Source: Labilithrix sp.
GTDB taxonomy: Bacteria > Myxococcota_A > Polyangia > Polyangiales > Polyangiaceae
Assembly: GCA_019637175.1 (NCBI GenBank)
Contig: JAHBWD010000006.1
Span: 62,001-126,000 of the forward strand
Length of the DNA stretch: 64,000 nt
Direction of reading: 5' to 3'
Shown here one piece after another: positions 46,032 through 54,827 of this stretch. The notes below the pieces were generated by a model, which had not been told where the DNA came from, searched no databases, and was given only the letters and a program-made list of their open reading frames with translations. The translations under genes and the position numbers were made by a program. Position 1 is the stretch's first letter. Each line of letters opens with the position of its first letter.

Positions 46032-46802
46032 ATGCGCACCGTCACCGCGTTCACCGTCGCCTCCCTCACCGTCCTCGGCGCATGCAAGAGCCCGCCGCCG
46101 GAGCTCGAGCCGCAGAAGGATCCGGAGCCGGCCCCGGCGAAGACGGCGCCGGTCGCGACCACGACCACGCGGGGCGACTCGCCGCCGTCGCCGCCGTCGC
46201 CGCCGAGCGGCAAGGGCAAGGGCGATCCGCACGACGGCTCGTTCAGCCTCGCCGACGCGACGAAAGATCTGAAGGGCGCCGGGCCCATCGTCGCCAAGAT
46301 CGACACCTCGAAGGGCGCGCTCCACTGCCGCCTCTACGACGACAAGGCGCCGGTCACGGTCGCGAACTTCATCGGCCTCGCGACGGGCAAGCGCGCGTGG
46401 AAGGATCCGAACAGCGGAGCCTGGGTGACCAAGCCCGCCTACGACGGCACGTCGTTCCACCGCATCATCAAGGGCTTCATGATCCAGGGCGGCGACCCGA
46501 AGGGAAACGGCTCGGGCGAGCCCGGCTACGTCATCAAGGACGAGATCTGGGAAGGCGCGAAGCACGACCGCGCCGGCCTCCTCTGCATGGCCAACCGCGG
46601 CCCGAACACGAACGGCGCGCAGTTCTTCATCACCGACGCGGCCGCCGCGCACCTCGACAGCGGCTACACGATCTTCGGCGAGTGCGCCCCGGTCGAGGTC
46701 GTGCACGACATCGCGAACGTGCCGACCGGCTTCCAAGACAAGCCGCAGACGCCGGTGACGATCAAGAGCGTGACGATCTCGCGCGACGAGAAGAAGAAGT
46801 AG
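46032..46802 (+). CDS. Cyclophilin-type peptidyl-prolyl isomerase lipoprotein
   Basis: The protein has 256 residues. The signal FTVASLTVLGACKS is followed by a Pro/Lys linker. The cyclophilin domain at about 90-250 has TSFHRIIKGFMIQGGDPKGN, MANRGPNTNGAQFFIT and SGYTIFGE. It should catalyse proline isomerisation in the periplasm, helping outer-membrane or exported proteins fold. It is convergent with the PEBP lipoprotein gene. Confidence 0.88.
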   Translation: MRTVTAFTVASLTVLGACKSPPPELEPQKDPEPAPAKTAPVATTTTRGDSPPSPPSPPSGKGKGDPHDGSFSLADATKDLKGAGPIVAKIDTSKGALHCRLYDDKAPVTVANFIGLATGKRAWKDPNSGAWVTKPAYDGTSFHRIIKGFMIQGGDPKGNGSGEPGYVIKDEIWEGAKHDRAGLLCMANRGPNTNGAQFFITDAAAAHLDSGYTIFGECAPVEVVHDIANVPTGFQDKPQTPVTIKSVTISRDEKKK

Positions 46803-46818
46803 CGCGCGTCTCGAGCGC

Positions 46819-47367
46819 TCAGTGGCCGAAATGGCCGCTGAGCGTGCCCTCGCCGAGGATGTGGCCGTCGGTCGCTTCGTCGATCTGCGAGCGGGGCGCG
46901 CCCTCCGGCAGCTCGAGCATCTTGTCGAGCGCGACGACGCGGAACCGATAGCGATGCGCCTCGCCCTTCGGCGGGCACGGGCCGCTGTAGCGCGCGGCCT
47001 GGAAGTCGTTCAGGCCGAAGCGCGCGGCCTCGCCTCCCGCCGAGAGATCGGAGCCCGAGGGGAGCTTGCGCAGATCGGGCGAGAGGTTGAACGCGATCAT
47101 GTGCGTGAACGTCCCGCTCGAGGCGTCGGGATCTTCGACGTAGATGACGAGCGACTTGGTTTTGTCGGGCGGCGACGAGAGGACGATCTCGGGCATGACG
47201 TCGTTGCCGTCGCACGTGAGATCGACCGGCATGCGCGTGCCCTCGCGGAACGAAGGGCTCGTGACCGTGATCGACGCCGACATGCTCGCGCCCGGCGCGT
47301 AGCGAGGCTCGATGGGCGGCTTTTGACAGGCGGCGACGGCGGCGAGCGAGAGGAGGAGGAGTCGCAT
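46819..47367 (-). CDS. YbhB/YbcL-type PEBP lipoprotein
   Basis: The protein has 182 residues. The signal LLLSLAAVAACQ gives lipidated Cys14. The PEBP fold shows CDGNDVMPEIVLSSPPDKTK, VIYVEDPDASSGTFTHMIAF and the ligand-site sequence YSGPCPPKGEAHRYRF. The family binds small anionic ligands; the physiological role in bacteria is uncertain. It is separated by only 3 bp from the upstream polytopic membrane protein gene, so it is probably in its operon. Confidence 0.85.
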   Translation of the reverse strand: MRLLLLSLAAVAACQKPPIEPRYAPGASMSASITVTSPSFREGTRMPVDLTCDGNDVMPEIVLSSPPDKTKSLVIYVEDPDASSGTFTHMIAFNLSPDLRKLPSGSDLSAGGEAARFGLNDFQAARYSGPCPPKGEAHRYRFRVVALDKMLELPEGAPRSQIDEATDGHILGEGTLSGHFGH

Positions 47368-47370
47368 GGG

Positions 47371-48861
47371 TCAATCGATGGGGAACACCGCGCCGGGGTT
47401 CTGCGAATAGAAGAGCCCGAACGCCTGACGCTCGAAGGATACGGCGCCGAAGAGGTTCCACGCGATGGCCCAGGCGGCCGCCGCCCAGAAAATCGTGCCG
47501 AAGCGGCGCGTGCCGATCGCGAGCATCATGAAGAGGAGGATGGCGTAGTCGTTCGAGAACCGATACCCGAACTGGAACCAGCCGCTGTTCTGATAGAGCA
47601 GGTTCATCACGAGCGGCCCGAGCGCCGCGACGCCGGCCGCCCACGTGAGGTAGCTCACGTTCTTCGGACGGAGCAGCCACAGGTAGAAGGGCGACGTCAT
47701 CCAGAGCGCCAGGCCGTGGCCGCTGATCATGAACGGCACCTTGCCGGGGAACGGCTCGCCCGGCGCCGGCCTCCACGGGAGGCTCGCGAGCATGATCGAG
47801 AGATTGCGCGGCAGGAAGTGGAAGCTGAAGAGGCCCCAGCGCTTGATGCGCGCCTGCCAGCCGACGGTGAGATACTCGTGGCCGAACGCCCACGGGCGCG
47901 GATCGTGGAAGCGCTCCCAGTTGAGCCACGACGCGAACGCGAGCGCGACCGCGCACGGCGCGGCGAAGGCGAAGCCCAATCGGAGGAGGCGCCCGCGGTC
48001 GAGATCGCGAAAGACCGTGGCGATGCGCTCGCCGAGCGGCCCCTCGCGCGGCAGCTCGCGCGCGGGGCCCGACGTCGGTTTCATGTAACTTACACGTATC
48101 GCTTCGAAGACGAACAGCGCCCCGACGAGGACGGTCGTCACGCGCGTGAGGAACATGCACCCGAGGAGCGCGCCGGCGAGCGCGGGCCGCTCGGCGTCGA
48201 GCGAGCAGAGGACGAACAGCGCCATCAGGCCGACGCCGATGACGTGCGCGGCGAACCACACGGTGCCCTGGACGGCGGAGAAGAAGTAGACGGTGCCGAA
48301 CGCGAAGAGCAGCGCGAGGCGGAGGTTGTCGATCTCCGTGCGCTCGCTGCGCCGCGTGCGGCGCATCTTCTCGAGGACGAGGAAGAGCCCCGCGGGGCCG
48401 ATCCCTGCGAGCCAGACGACGAACTGCGCGTCGCGGAAGTTCTCCGGGCTGCCCGCGACGGCGACGACGGGCATCATCAGGATCGCGGGGAACGGCGGGA
48501 AGCTGATGAACCACTTGCCCTCGAAGAGGGCAAAATCGTTGTTGCCCGCGTAGCCCGGCGGCCCGCCGCGCAGATCGTGGCGGCCGTGGAGCCACGCGTC
48601 GGCGAGGTGCGCGAAGTGGTTGTAGGGCGTGTGCACCGCCATGCGATCGCCGGCGATGATGGCGAAGACGACGAGGCAGGCGAGGTAGATGCCGAGGCCC
48701 AAGAGGATGCGCCTCGAGCGGCTCTCGGGCTCGAGCCAGGACCGCCTCTCCTCGAGCTTCTCGGGCTCCCTCTCGCGCTTCTTCTCGGGCTCCCGCGTCG
48801 GGTCGCGCTCGCCCTCGCCTTCGCCCGGTGCGCCCTCGGTCGAGCCTTCGGCGGACGCCAT
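47371..48861 (-). CDS. Polytopic membrane protein, possible GT-C-like glycosyltransferase
   Basis: The protein has 496 residues. A highly charged cytoplasmic N-terminus of about 50 residues (Glu/Arg-rich) is followed by about ten membrane segments (LGLGIYLACLVVFAIIAGDR, ALAGALLGCMFLTRVTTVLV and others). The first periplasmic loop HTPYNHFAHLADAWLHGRHD resembles loops of lipid-phosphate-sugar-dependent GT-C enzymes, but the usual acidic catalytic pair is not obvious. Function unassigned. TAGGGT lies 9 nt before its ATG. Confidence 0.65.
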   Translation of the reverse strand: MASAEGSTEGAPGEGEGERDPTREPEKKREREPEKLEERRSWLEPESRSRRILLGLGIYLACLVVFAIIAGDRMAVHTPYNHFAHLADAWLHGRHDLRGGPPGYAGNNDFALFEGKWFISFPPFPAILMMPVVAVAGSPENFRDAQFVVWLAGIGPAGLFLVLEKMRRTRRSERTEIDNLRLALLFAFGTVYFFSAVQGTVWFAAHVIGVGLMALFVLCSLDAERPALAGALLGCMFLTRVTTVLVGALFVFEAIRVSYMKPTSGPARELPREGPLGERIATVFRDLDRGRLLRLGFAFAAPCAVALAFASWLNWERFHDPRPWAFGHEYLTVGWQARIKRWGLFSFHFLPRNLSIMLASLPWRPAPGEPFPGKVPFMISGHGLALWMTSPFYLWLLRPKNVSYLTWAAGVAALGPLVMNLLYQNSGWFQFGYRFSNDYAILLFMMLAIGTRRFGTIFWAAAAWAIAWNLFGAVSFERQAFGLFYSQNPGAVFPID

Positions 48862-49033
48862 CGGGCCCGCACCCTACCACGGCGGGCTCGGCACGGAGTG
48901 CGAATGACGCTACGCGCCGCGCTAGCTCTGCGTGAGCAAACGGCTTCGCGTGACGGCCGTTCTGGCCCTGAATTTTCCCGGTAAATCGCCTTGCAACCCC
49001 GTGGCATGGTGCTTGTATTGCCCACCCGCGACC

Positions 49034-49222
49034 ATGGCACTCCCGTTCGACCCCACGCCAGGGACCCGAGATCCCAAGGCGCTCGCGATCCTCGCCAAGA
49101 CGATTTACCGAGAGCTCCGTTCGAGCGGCTATGCCGAGCGCGACGTGATGGCGCTGGCGGGCGAGCTGCTCGGGATGGTGGCGAGCGAGGTCAAAGGCCG
49201 GCGCGAGCCCCGCGGCGACTGA
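49034..49222 (+). CDS. Small helical protein
   Basis: The protein has 62 residues, mostly two helices: DPKALAILAKTIYRELRSSG and ERDVMALAGELLGMVASEVK. It has no signal or metal motif. A TTGCAA...TTGTAT promoter-like pair lies upstream (around 48990-49017). The spacing of small residues and the well-defined amphipathic pattern argue for a real gene. Function unknown. Confidence 0.5.
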   Translation: MALPFDPTPGTRDPKALAILAKTIYRELRSSGYAERDVMALAGELLGMVASEVKGRREPRGD

Positions 49223-49249
49223 GTCTTTCCGGCGGCCTCTGCCCCGTAA

Positions 49250-49279
49250 TTGACAGACCGCGCGAAAGTCCCTGACAAT
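49250..49279 (+). promoter_or_regulatory. Candidate sigma-70 promoter of the FHA gene
   Basis: TTGACA (49250-49255) is a perfect -35. Eighteen bases later GACAAT (49274-49279) matches four of six -10 positions. The FHA gene starts about 105 nt further, so it would have a real leader, unlike many genes in this window. Confidence 0.45.
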
Positions 49280-49384
49280 CCCGTTGAAAAACGGATGTGG
49301 ACGCTGCCTTTGTAGGGCGAGCGTCCAGGGCGCCGTCGTTGTCCGAACGACCGCGGTTTGCGGGGCTCAGAGGGACCGAAACGC

Positions 49385-51619
49385 GTGTTTGCGATCATCA
49401 TCAGCGAAAAGGGTGGGGCGGAGCGTAGGGAGAGCTTCGACAAGAACGAGATCAACGTCGGGCGCGTTCAGGGCAACGACCTGATGCTCCCGAAGGGGAA
49501 CGTCTCGAAGCATCACGCACGCCTGCTCTTCCGTGACGGTCGCTTCATCGTCACCGATCTCAAGAGCACCAACGGCACCTACGTCAACGGCCGCAAGATC
49601 GCGCAGGCCACGATCGTCCGCGAGGGCGACAAGATCTACATCGGCGACTTCGTCCTCCGCCTCGAGACGAACGGGCAGGCGATGGCCGCGCCCGAGCCTA
49701 CGGCGGGCGGCGAAGAAGAGTCGATCCGCACGCTCGCGCGTGACAACGCGCCGCCGCCGCGCCCGATGCCGAACCCGCCCGCGGTGACGTTGAAGGCGCC
49801 GACGCATCCGCCCGGCGCGCCGATGCCTCGCCCGCAGCCGCAGAACGTCGTGAGCGCGCCGCCGCCCGCGCCGCCGCGCTCGCCCGAGCCGCCGAACTTC
49901 GCCGACCAGGATCCCGACGACAGCGGCGCGAACTTGCAGAAGCCGCGCATGCCCTCGGCCGCGCCGCCTCCGATTCCGCAAGGGCCGGCGGGCGCGGCAG
50001 GCGGGCCTCGCCCGCTGACGATGCCGCTCAACCAGATGTCACCGCCGGTGATCGGCGGCGCTCGCGCGCCCACGGCGCCGCCCGGCGGCGCGCTCCAGCA
50101 GCCGCCGACGGCGCAGCCCATCCCGATGCCGCCCGCGCCGCAAGCGGCGCCGCCTCCGCTCGCGCCTCCACCGCAAGCAGCGCCGCCTCCTCCGCTGCCG
50201 CCGCCTCCGCAAGCGGCGCCGCCTCCGCTCGCGCCTCCGCCGCAGCCGGCGCCGGCACCTCCGCCTCCTCCTCCGCAAGCGCCGCCTCCGCAGATGCAGG
50301 CGCCCGTCGCGCAGCCTTCGGCGCCGCCGCAGCGCCCGACCGTGCCGCCCGGGCGAACGCCTCCGAAGGAGTCGCCGGCGCAGGCCGGCCGTCGCCTCGC
50401 GCTCACGATGCTCATGGGGCGCATCGCCGACGCCGTCGACCTCTCGCCGCTCCGCGCGAGCCCTATCGTCCCCGAGCCGCTCGCGCAGCAGATCGAGCGC
50501 GCCGCCCGCGATCAAGCGAACGCGATGCGCGACGAGGGCGAGGCGCCGCAAGACATCGACCTCGAAGCGGTCGTCCGCGACGCGCACCGCGAGCTCGTCG
50601 GTCTCGGCGCGTTCGGGCCGCTGCTCGAAGACGAAGAGGTCACCGAGATCCACTGCACGCGCTACGACCAGCTCTTCGCCGTGCGATCGGGCAGCCCGAC
50701 GAACGAAGGCGCGGGCTTCAGCAGCGAAGAGGCGCTCTACCGCGTCATCGCGCGCCTCGCGCAGCAGAGCGGCGACCCGTGGCGTCCGGGCGAGACGGTC
50801 ATCGAGCGACGCCTCGCGCGCGCCGCGCTCGTGGCCATCGCGCCGCCCGCGTCGCAGAACCACGTCGTGTCGATCCGCAAGAAGCGGAAGGTCGAGGCGT
50901 CTCTCGACGATCTGATGCGCTCGGGCGTGGCGTCGCGCCCGATGGGGCAGTTCCTCGAGGCTTGCGTCGCGGCGCGCGCGAACATCCTCGTCACCGGCGG
51001 CGCGTCGGCGAGCGTGCTCGCGGCGCTCGCCTCGAGCGGCGGGCCGGGCGAGCGCGTCTGCCTCGTGCAAGACGTCGAAGAGATGGGCACGGGCGGTGCG
51101 AACGCGGTTTCGCTGACGATCGCCGACACGCGCAAGGGCGGCGAAGAGAGCGTGCGGGCGGCGGCCAAGCTCCGTCCGGAGCGTCTCGTGGTGACGCAGC
51201 TCGCCGGCGGCGTCGCCTCGGCGACGATCGACGCGATGGCCGAAGGCGCCGAGGGCGTGCTCGCCGCGGTCGCCGCGCCGACGTTGCGTCAAGGCCTCTC
51301 TCGCCTCGTCGCCCAGCTCGTGCTGCATCGTCCCGGGCTGAGCCTCGAAGGCATGCGCGAGGTCGTCGGCGAGGCCTTCGACGTCGCCGTCGAGGTCAAC
51401 GTCATGCCCGACGGTCGCACGCGCATCACGCGCGTGGCCGAGCTCGGCGGCGCCGACGCGAAGGGCTTCGTCTCGAGAGACGTCTTCGTCTTCAACACCG
51501 ATCCGCAGGGCGGCGAGGGCGGCTTCAGCGCGACGGGCGTCGTCCCGCGCCTGGCCAACGATCTGGCCGCGCGCGGGCTCAAGCTCGACCCGGCGATCTT
51601 CAAGCGCGCGGGGCGGTGA
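49385..51619 (+). CDS. FHA domain fused through a Pro-rich linker to a CpaF-like domain lacking Walker A
   Basis: The protein has 744 residues from GTG 49385 (a TTG at 49358 is also in frame). FHA domain about 10-95 (INVGRVQGNDLMLPKGNVSK, STNGTYVNGR). Residues about 110-330 are extremely Pro/Ala-rich. The C-terminal 400 residues follow the layout of CpaF/VirB11-type secretion ATPases (DEEVTEIHCTRYDQLF, VSIRKKRKVEASLDDLM). The nucleotide loop is TGGASASVLAALAS at residue 537 where CpaF has GGTGSGKT, so Lys and Thr are absent. The Walker-B/Glu-box region RLVVTQLAGG also lacks the catalytic acid. It is probably a phospho-peptide-responsive structural relative, not an ATPase. Confidence 0.8.
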   Translation: MFAIIISEKGGAERRESFDKNEINVGRVQGNDLMLPKGNVSKHHARLLFRDGRFIVTDLKSTNGTYVNGRKIAQATIVREGDKIYIGDFVLRLETNGQAMAAPEPTAGGEEESIRTLARDNAPPPRPMPNPPAVTLKAPTHPPGAPMPRPQPQNVVSAPPPAPPRSPEPPNFADQDPDDSGANLQKPRMPSAAPPPIPQGPAGAAGGPRPLTMPLNQMSPPVIGGARAPTAPPGGALQQPPTAQPIPMPPAPQAAPPPLAPPPQAAPPPPLPPPPQAAPPPLAPPPQPAPAPPPPPPQAPPPQMQAPVAQPSAPPQRPTVPPGRTPPKESPAQAGRRLALTMLMGRIADAVDLSPLRASPIVPEPLAQQIERAARDQANAMRDEGEAPQDIDLEAVVRDAHRELVGLGAFGPLLEDEEVTEIHCTRYDQLFAVRSGSPTNEGAGFSSEEALYRVIARLAQQSGDPWRPGETVIERRLARAALVAIAPPASQNHVVSIRKKRKVEASLDDLMRSGVASRPMGQFLEACVAARANILVTGGASASVLAALASSGGPGERVCLVQDVEEMGTGGANAVSLTIADTRKGGEESVRAAAKLRPERLVVTQLAGGVASATIDAMAEGAEGVLAAVAAPTLRQGLSRLVAQLVLHRPGLSLEGMREVVGEAFDVAVEVNVMPDGRTRITRVAELGGADAKGFVSRDVFVFNTDPQGGEGGFSATGVVPRLANDLAARGLKLDPAIFKRAGR

Positions 51620-51627
51620 GCACGAGC

Positions 51628-51747
51628 TCACTTTCGCTGGCGAAAGTGGAGTCACTTTCGCCGGCGCAAGTGGAGTTACTTTCGCTGGCGCAAGTGGAGT
51701 TACTTTCGCTGGCGCAAGTGAAGGTCACTCTCGCTGGCGCAAGGGAG
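51628..51747. repeat. Five tandem copies of a 24-bp palindromic unit
   Basis: Units start at 51628, 51652, 51676, 51700 and 51725. The consensus is TYACTTTCGCTGGCGCAAGT plus GGAG. The first copy contains the perfect palindrome CACTTTCGC-TG-GCGAAAGTG. Later copies carry one mismatch in the right arm. It starts 9 bp after the FHA gene stop and could help terminate it. The element is related to the palindrome at 12567. Confidence 0.75.
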
Positions 51748-51856
51748 AGCCGTTTCGTGTGCGTGCATGCCTCCGAACGTCGGCGTGCTCACGGAAATGA
51801 AGCGGGGAGCGCGAGCATCCAGCTGCCAGCGCGCTGACGAAGGCGCCCGGACGTGA
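51748..51856. other. Gap between the two repeat arrays
   Basis: 109 bp without a recognisable gene or repeat. A short AGCATCCAGCTGCCAGCGC stretch is the only internal symmetry noticed. Confidence 0.4.
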
Positions 51857-52108
51857 GCGCGCAGACCGTCAGCACGCAAACGGAGACGCGCGGCGCGCAG
51901 ACGTCGGCACGCGAACGGAGACGCGCGGCGCGCAGACCGTCAGCACGCAAACGGAGACGCGCGGCGCGCAGACCGTCAGCACGCGAACGGAGACGCGCGG
52001 CGCGCAGACCGTCAGCACGCAAACGGAGACGCGCGGCGCGCAGACGGTCAGCTCGCAAACGGAGACGTCGCGGCGCGCAGACCGTCAGCGCGCGAACGGA
52101 GACGTCGC
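51857..52108. repeat. Seven tandem copies of a 36-bp unit
   Basis: Copies begin with GCGCGCAG at 51857, 51893, 51928, 51964, 52000, 52036 and 52073 (periods 36, 35, 36, 36, 36, 37). Each carries ACCGTCAGC, then CGCRAACGGAGACG. Copies alternate between CAAACGG and CGAACGG. The array ends one base before the def stop codon. There are no unique spacers and no cas genes, so it is not CRISPR. The word ACCGTCAGC is shared with the repeats at 12636-12905. Confidence 0.8.
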
Positions 52109-52621
52109 TTACGTCGACGCCTGCTCGTCGGCGCGCTTGACCATCTTGCGATGCGTGAGGCGCTTCTTCAGCGGCCCCATGTGATCGATCATCAGGGTGC
52201 CCTGGAGGTGGTCGTACTCGTGCTGGATCGCGACCGCGAGCAGACCCTCCGCCTCGAGCTCGAACGTCTTGCCGTCGCGGCCTTGGGCGCGAACGCGGAC
52301 CTTCGCCGCGCGATCGATCTCCTCCGTGACGCCGGGGAAGCTCAAGCACCCTTCCTGCCAGGCGATGTCGCCCGATCGCTCGAGGATCTCGGGGTTGATG
52401 AAGACCTTGAGATCGCTCGGCTCTTCGGCGTCGGCGATGTCGACGATGAAGATCTGGAGCGGCTCGCCGATCTGCGTCGCCGCGAGCCCGACGCCGGGGG
52501 CCGCGTACATGGTCTCGGCCATGTCGTCCACCAACGCCTGGATCTCCGCGGTGACGACCTCGACCGGCCTGCCGCGCTCACGGAGGCGCTTGTCGGGATA
52601 GTGGAGGATGGTTCGGACCAT
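52109..52621 (-). CDS. def: Peptide deformylase
   Basis: The protein has 170 residues. All three family motifs are intact: GVGLAATQ (43-50), EGCLSFPG with metal ligand Cys92, and QHEYDHLQG with His134, Glu135 and His138. It removes the formyl group from new proteins. It lies 68 bp downstream of ribD and may be the tail of the rpiB-nrdR-ribD operon. The 36-bp repeat array directly follows its stop. Confidence 0.96.
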   Translation of the reverse strand: MVRTILHYPDKRLRERGRPVEVVTAEIQALVDDMAETMYAAPGVGLAATQIGEPLQIFIVDIADAEEPSDLKVFINPEILERSGDIAWQEGCLSFPGVTEEIDRAAKVRVRAQGRDGKTFELEAEGLLAVAIQHEYDHLQGTLMIDHMGPLKKRLTHRKMVKRADEQAST

Positions 52622-52689
52622 GACTTACGGCAGCTTAACTCCGTCTCTGCCTTCGCGCGAGTCGGTGCGGCTTTCTCCCCGAAGGATTG

Positions 52690-53910
52690 TCAGTCCGGAT
52701 AGACGATGGGGCCGTGTACGTACGCGTCGGTGCCGACGAGCTCCCACGCGGGCTGCGAGATGCGGGGCGCCTGCGCGGGCGTGTCGGGGCCCGCCCAGTC
52801 GACCGCGCCCGCCCGGCCGCGCGGACCGAGCAGGATCGGCGCGACGAAGACGTGCAGCTCGTCGGCGAGGCGCCCCGCCAGGATGCTCCCCGCGAGCTCC
52901 GCGCCGCCCTCGACCATCAACGAGACGACGCCTCGCTGCGCGAGAGACCGAAACGCGCCTGCCACGTCGAGGCGCCCTTCGGTCGACACCTGCGATCGCA
53001 TGACCTCGACGCCGTGCTGCACGAGCTCTTCCTCCGGCTCGAGCGGCGCATCCAGGCCCGCGATCACGATCGTCGGGATCTCGCGCGAGGTCTGCACGAG
53101 GCGTGACGTCGTCGGCAGGCGGAGCTTGGTGTCGAAGACGATGCGAATCGGGCTGTCGCCCGGCGCGTCGCGCACCGTCAGCGCCGGATCGTCGGCCAGC
53201 GCCGTGCCGATGCCGACCGCGACCGCGTCGCTCCGCGAGCGCAGCAGGTGGACCTTCGCCCGCGCGTCAGGACCCGTCACCCACTTCGAAGCGCCCGTGC
53301 GCGTCGCGATGCGACCGTCGAGCGAGAGCGCGAGCTTGAGCGAGACGTAGGGCATCCCCTCGGTGATGTGCTTCACCCACGGCGCGATGATCGTCCGCGC
53401 CTTCTCCTCGCGCACGCCGAGCACGACCTGGATGCCCGCGGCCTCGAGCTTCTCGATGCCCTTGCCCTCGACGTGGGGATTGGGATCGCGACACCCCACG
53501 ACCACGCGCGCGAGCTTCGCCGCGATGATCGCGTCGGTGCACGGATCGGTGCGGCCGTGATGGTTGCACGGCTCGAGCGTCACGTAGAGCGAGCCGCCCT
53601 TCGCGCCCGCGCCCGCGGCGCGGATCGCGGCGATCTCGGCGTGATCGCCGCCGGCGCGGTCGTGATGCGCGCTCGCGAGGACGACGCCGTCTTTCACCAC
53701 CGCCGCGCCGACGTGCGGATTGGGCGACGGGTGGCCGCTCTTGGCCGCCTGGATCGCCACGTCCATGAACCGCTCGTCGTCGGTCGGCGCCGTCTGCGGC
53801 GCGCGCACCGAGGCGGGGGCCGCCGAAGGCGGCGGCGGATGCACGCTCGGCGGACGCGGCGCTGGAGGGGCGCTCGCCCGCCGCGCCGGCTTCGATTCTT
53901 TCCCGCTCAT
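52690..53910 (-). CDS. ribD: Bifunctional riboflavin deaminase/reductase
   Basis: The protein has 406 residues. An unusual Ala/Pro-rich extension of about 45 residues opens it. The deaminase domain (about 46-180) has the zinc site H90-A-E92 and [11 protein letters not shown] (Cys115, Cys124). The reductase domain (about 185-400) has [18 protein letters not shown] and [14 protein letters not shown]. It performs the second and third steps of riboflavin synthesis from the GTP side. The ATG overlaps the nrdR stop (ATGA). No other rib genes are in the window. Confidence 0.95.
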   Translation of the reverse strand: MSGKESKPARRASAPPAPRPPSVHPPPPSAAPASVRAPQTAPTDDERFMDVAIQAAKSGHPSPNPHVGAAVVKDGVVLASAHHDRAGGDHAEIAAIRAAGAGAKGGSLYVTLEPCNHHGRTDPCTDAIIAAKLARVVVGCRDPNPHVEGKGIEKLEAAGIQVVLGVREEKARTIIAPWVKHITEGMPYVSLKLALSLDGRIATRTGASKWVTGPDARAKVHLLRSRSDAVAVGIGTALADDPALTVRDAPGDSPIRIVFDTKLRLPTTSRLVQTSREIPTIVIAGLDAPLEPEEELVQHGVEVMRSQVSTEGRLDVAGAFRSLAQRGVVSLMVEGGAELAGSILAGRLADELHVFVAPILLGPRGRAGAVDWAGPDTPAQAPRISQPAWELVGTDAYVHGPIVYPD

Positions 53911-54383
53911 GACGTCGTCTTCTCGCTGGGCTCGGGACGCGCGAGCAGATCGATCTCGCTCCGGAGCTCGTCGATGTCTTTGAACTGCCGATACACGCTC
54001 GCGAAGCGCACGTACGCGACGGGATCGACCTGACGGAGCTGGGTCATCACGCGCTCACCGACGCTCACCGCGGTGATCTCCTTGTCGCCTGCGTCCATCA
54101 GCTCGCGCTCGATGTGGTCGACGAGCTGCTCGAGCCGGACGAGCGGGACGGCGCGCTTGTCGCACGCGCGCCGCAGGCCGCCGAGCACCTTCTGGCGATC
54201 GAACTCCTCGCGACGGCCGTCTCTCTTCACGACGAGCGGGAGCACCTCCTCGACGCGCTCGTAGGTGGTGAAGCGACGCGCGCACTCTTCGCACTCGCGC
54301 CGGCGACGAATGACGTCGCCCGTCGTTCCGATCCGAGAATCGGTGACCTTGCTCTCGAGATGCGCGCAGAACGGGCACTTCAA
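53907..54383 (-). CDS. nrdR: Transcriptional repressor NrdR
   Basis: The protein has 158 residues from a TTG start preceded by an AAGGA site. The zinc ribbon uses CPFC (Cys3, Cys6) and CEEC (Cys31, Cys34), and the ATP-cone follows from about residue 49 ([20 protein letters not shown]). It senses the ATP/dATP balance and represses ribonucleotide reductase genes, none of which is in the window. It is coupled to ribD downstream, an association also known from other bacteria, and lies 12 bp after rpiB. Confidence 0.95.
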   Translation of the reverse strand: MKCPFCAHLESKVTDSRIGTTGDVIRRRRECEECARRFTTYERVEEVLPLVVKRDGRREEFDRQKVLGGLRRACDKRAVPLVRLEQLVDHIERELMDAGDKEITAVSVGERVMTQLRQVDPVAYVRFASVYRQFKDIDELRSEIDLLARPEPSEKTTS

Positions 54384-54395
54384 GGAGATGTCCTT

Positions 54396-54827
54396 TCAGA
54401 GCTCGATCTTCGTACGGCGGCGGACGTGACGTTCGTTGGTCGAGGCCGGCTCGGCGAGCCACGTGGAGACGATCTCCCACGCGAGGCCGGGGCCGACGAC
54501 CCGCTCGCCGATGCAGAGGATGTTCGAGTCGTTGTGATCGCGGCTGAGCCGCGCGGTGTAGGTGTCGGAGCAGACGACCGCGCGCACGCCGGGGTGCCGG
54601 TTGGCGGCGATCGACATCCCGATGCCCGTTCCGCAGACCAAGATCCCGCGCGCGACCGAGCCGCCCCCGACGAGCTTCGCGACCGCGTGGGCGAAGTCCG
54701 GGTAGTCGGTGCTCGCGTCCGTTTTCGTGCCGAGATCGTCGACCGCGTGGCCGGCCCTCGCCAGCTCGAGCGCGATCTCGTTCTTCAGGCGGAGCCCGCC
54801 GTGATCGGAGGCGATGACGATCTTCAA
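54396..54827 (-). CDS. rpiB: Ribose-5-phosphate isomerase B
   Basis: The protein has 143 residues. MKIVIASDHGGLRLKNEIAL and Cys65 in VCGTGIGMSIAANR are the RpiB/LacAB signature. It interconverts ribulose and ribose 5-phosphate. The start is TTG, abutting the fabF stop (TGATTG) with no gap, so it is read by coupled translation. Two TTG starts in a row (rpiB, nrdR) suggest deliberately low expression. Confidence 0.94.
   Translation of the reverse strand: MKIVIASDHGGLRLKNEIALELARAGHAVDDLGTKTDASTDYPDFAHAVAKLVGGGSVARGILVCGTGIGMSIAANRHPGVRAVVCSDTYTARLSRDHNDSNILCIGERVVGPGLAWEIVSTWLAEPASTNERHVRRRTKIEL

Noticed and set aside
51857..52108. Array of 36-bp repeats as a CRISPR array
   Set aside because: Copies are contiguous with no unique spacers, and no cas-like gene is nearby.
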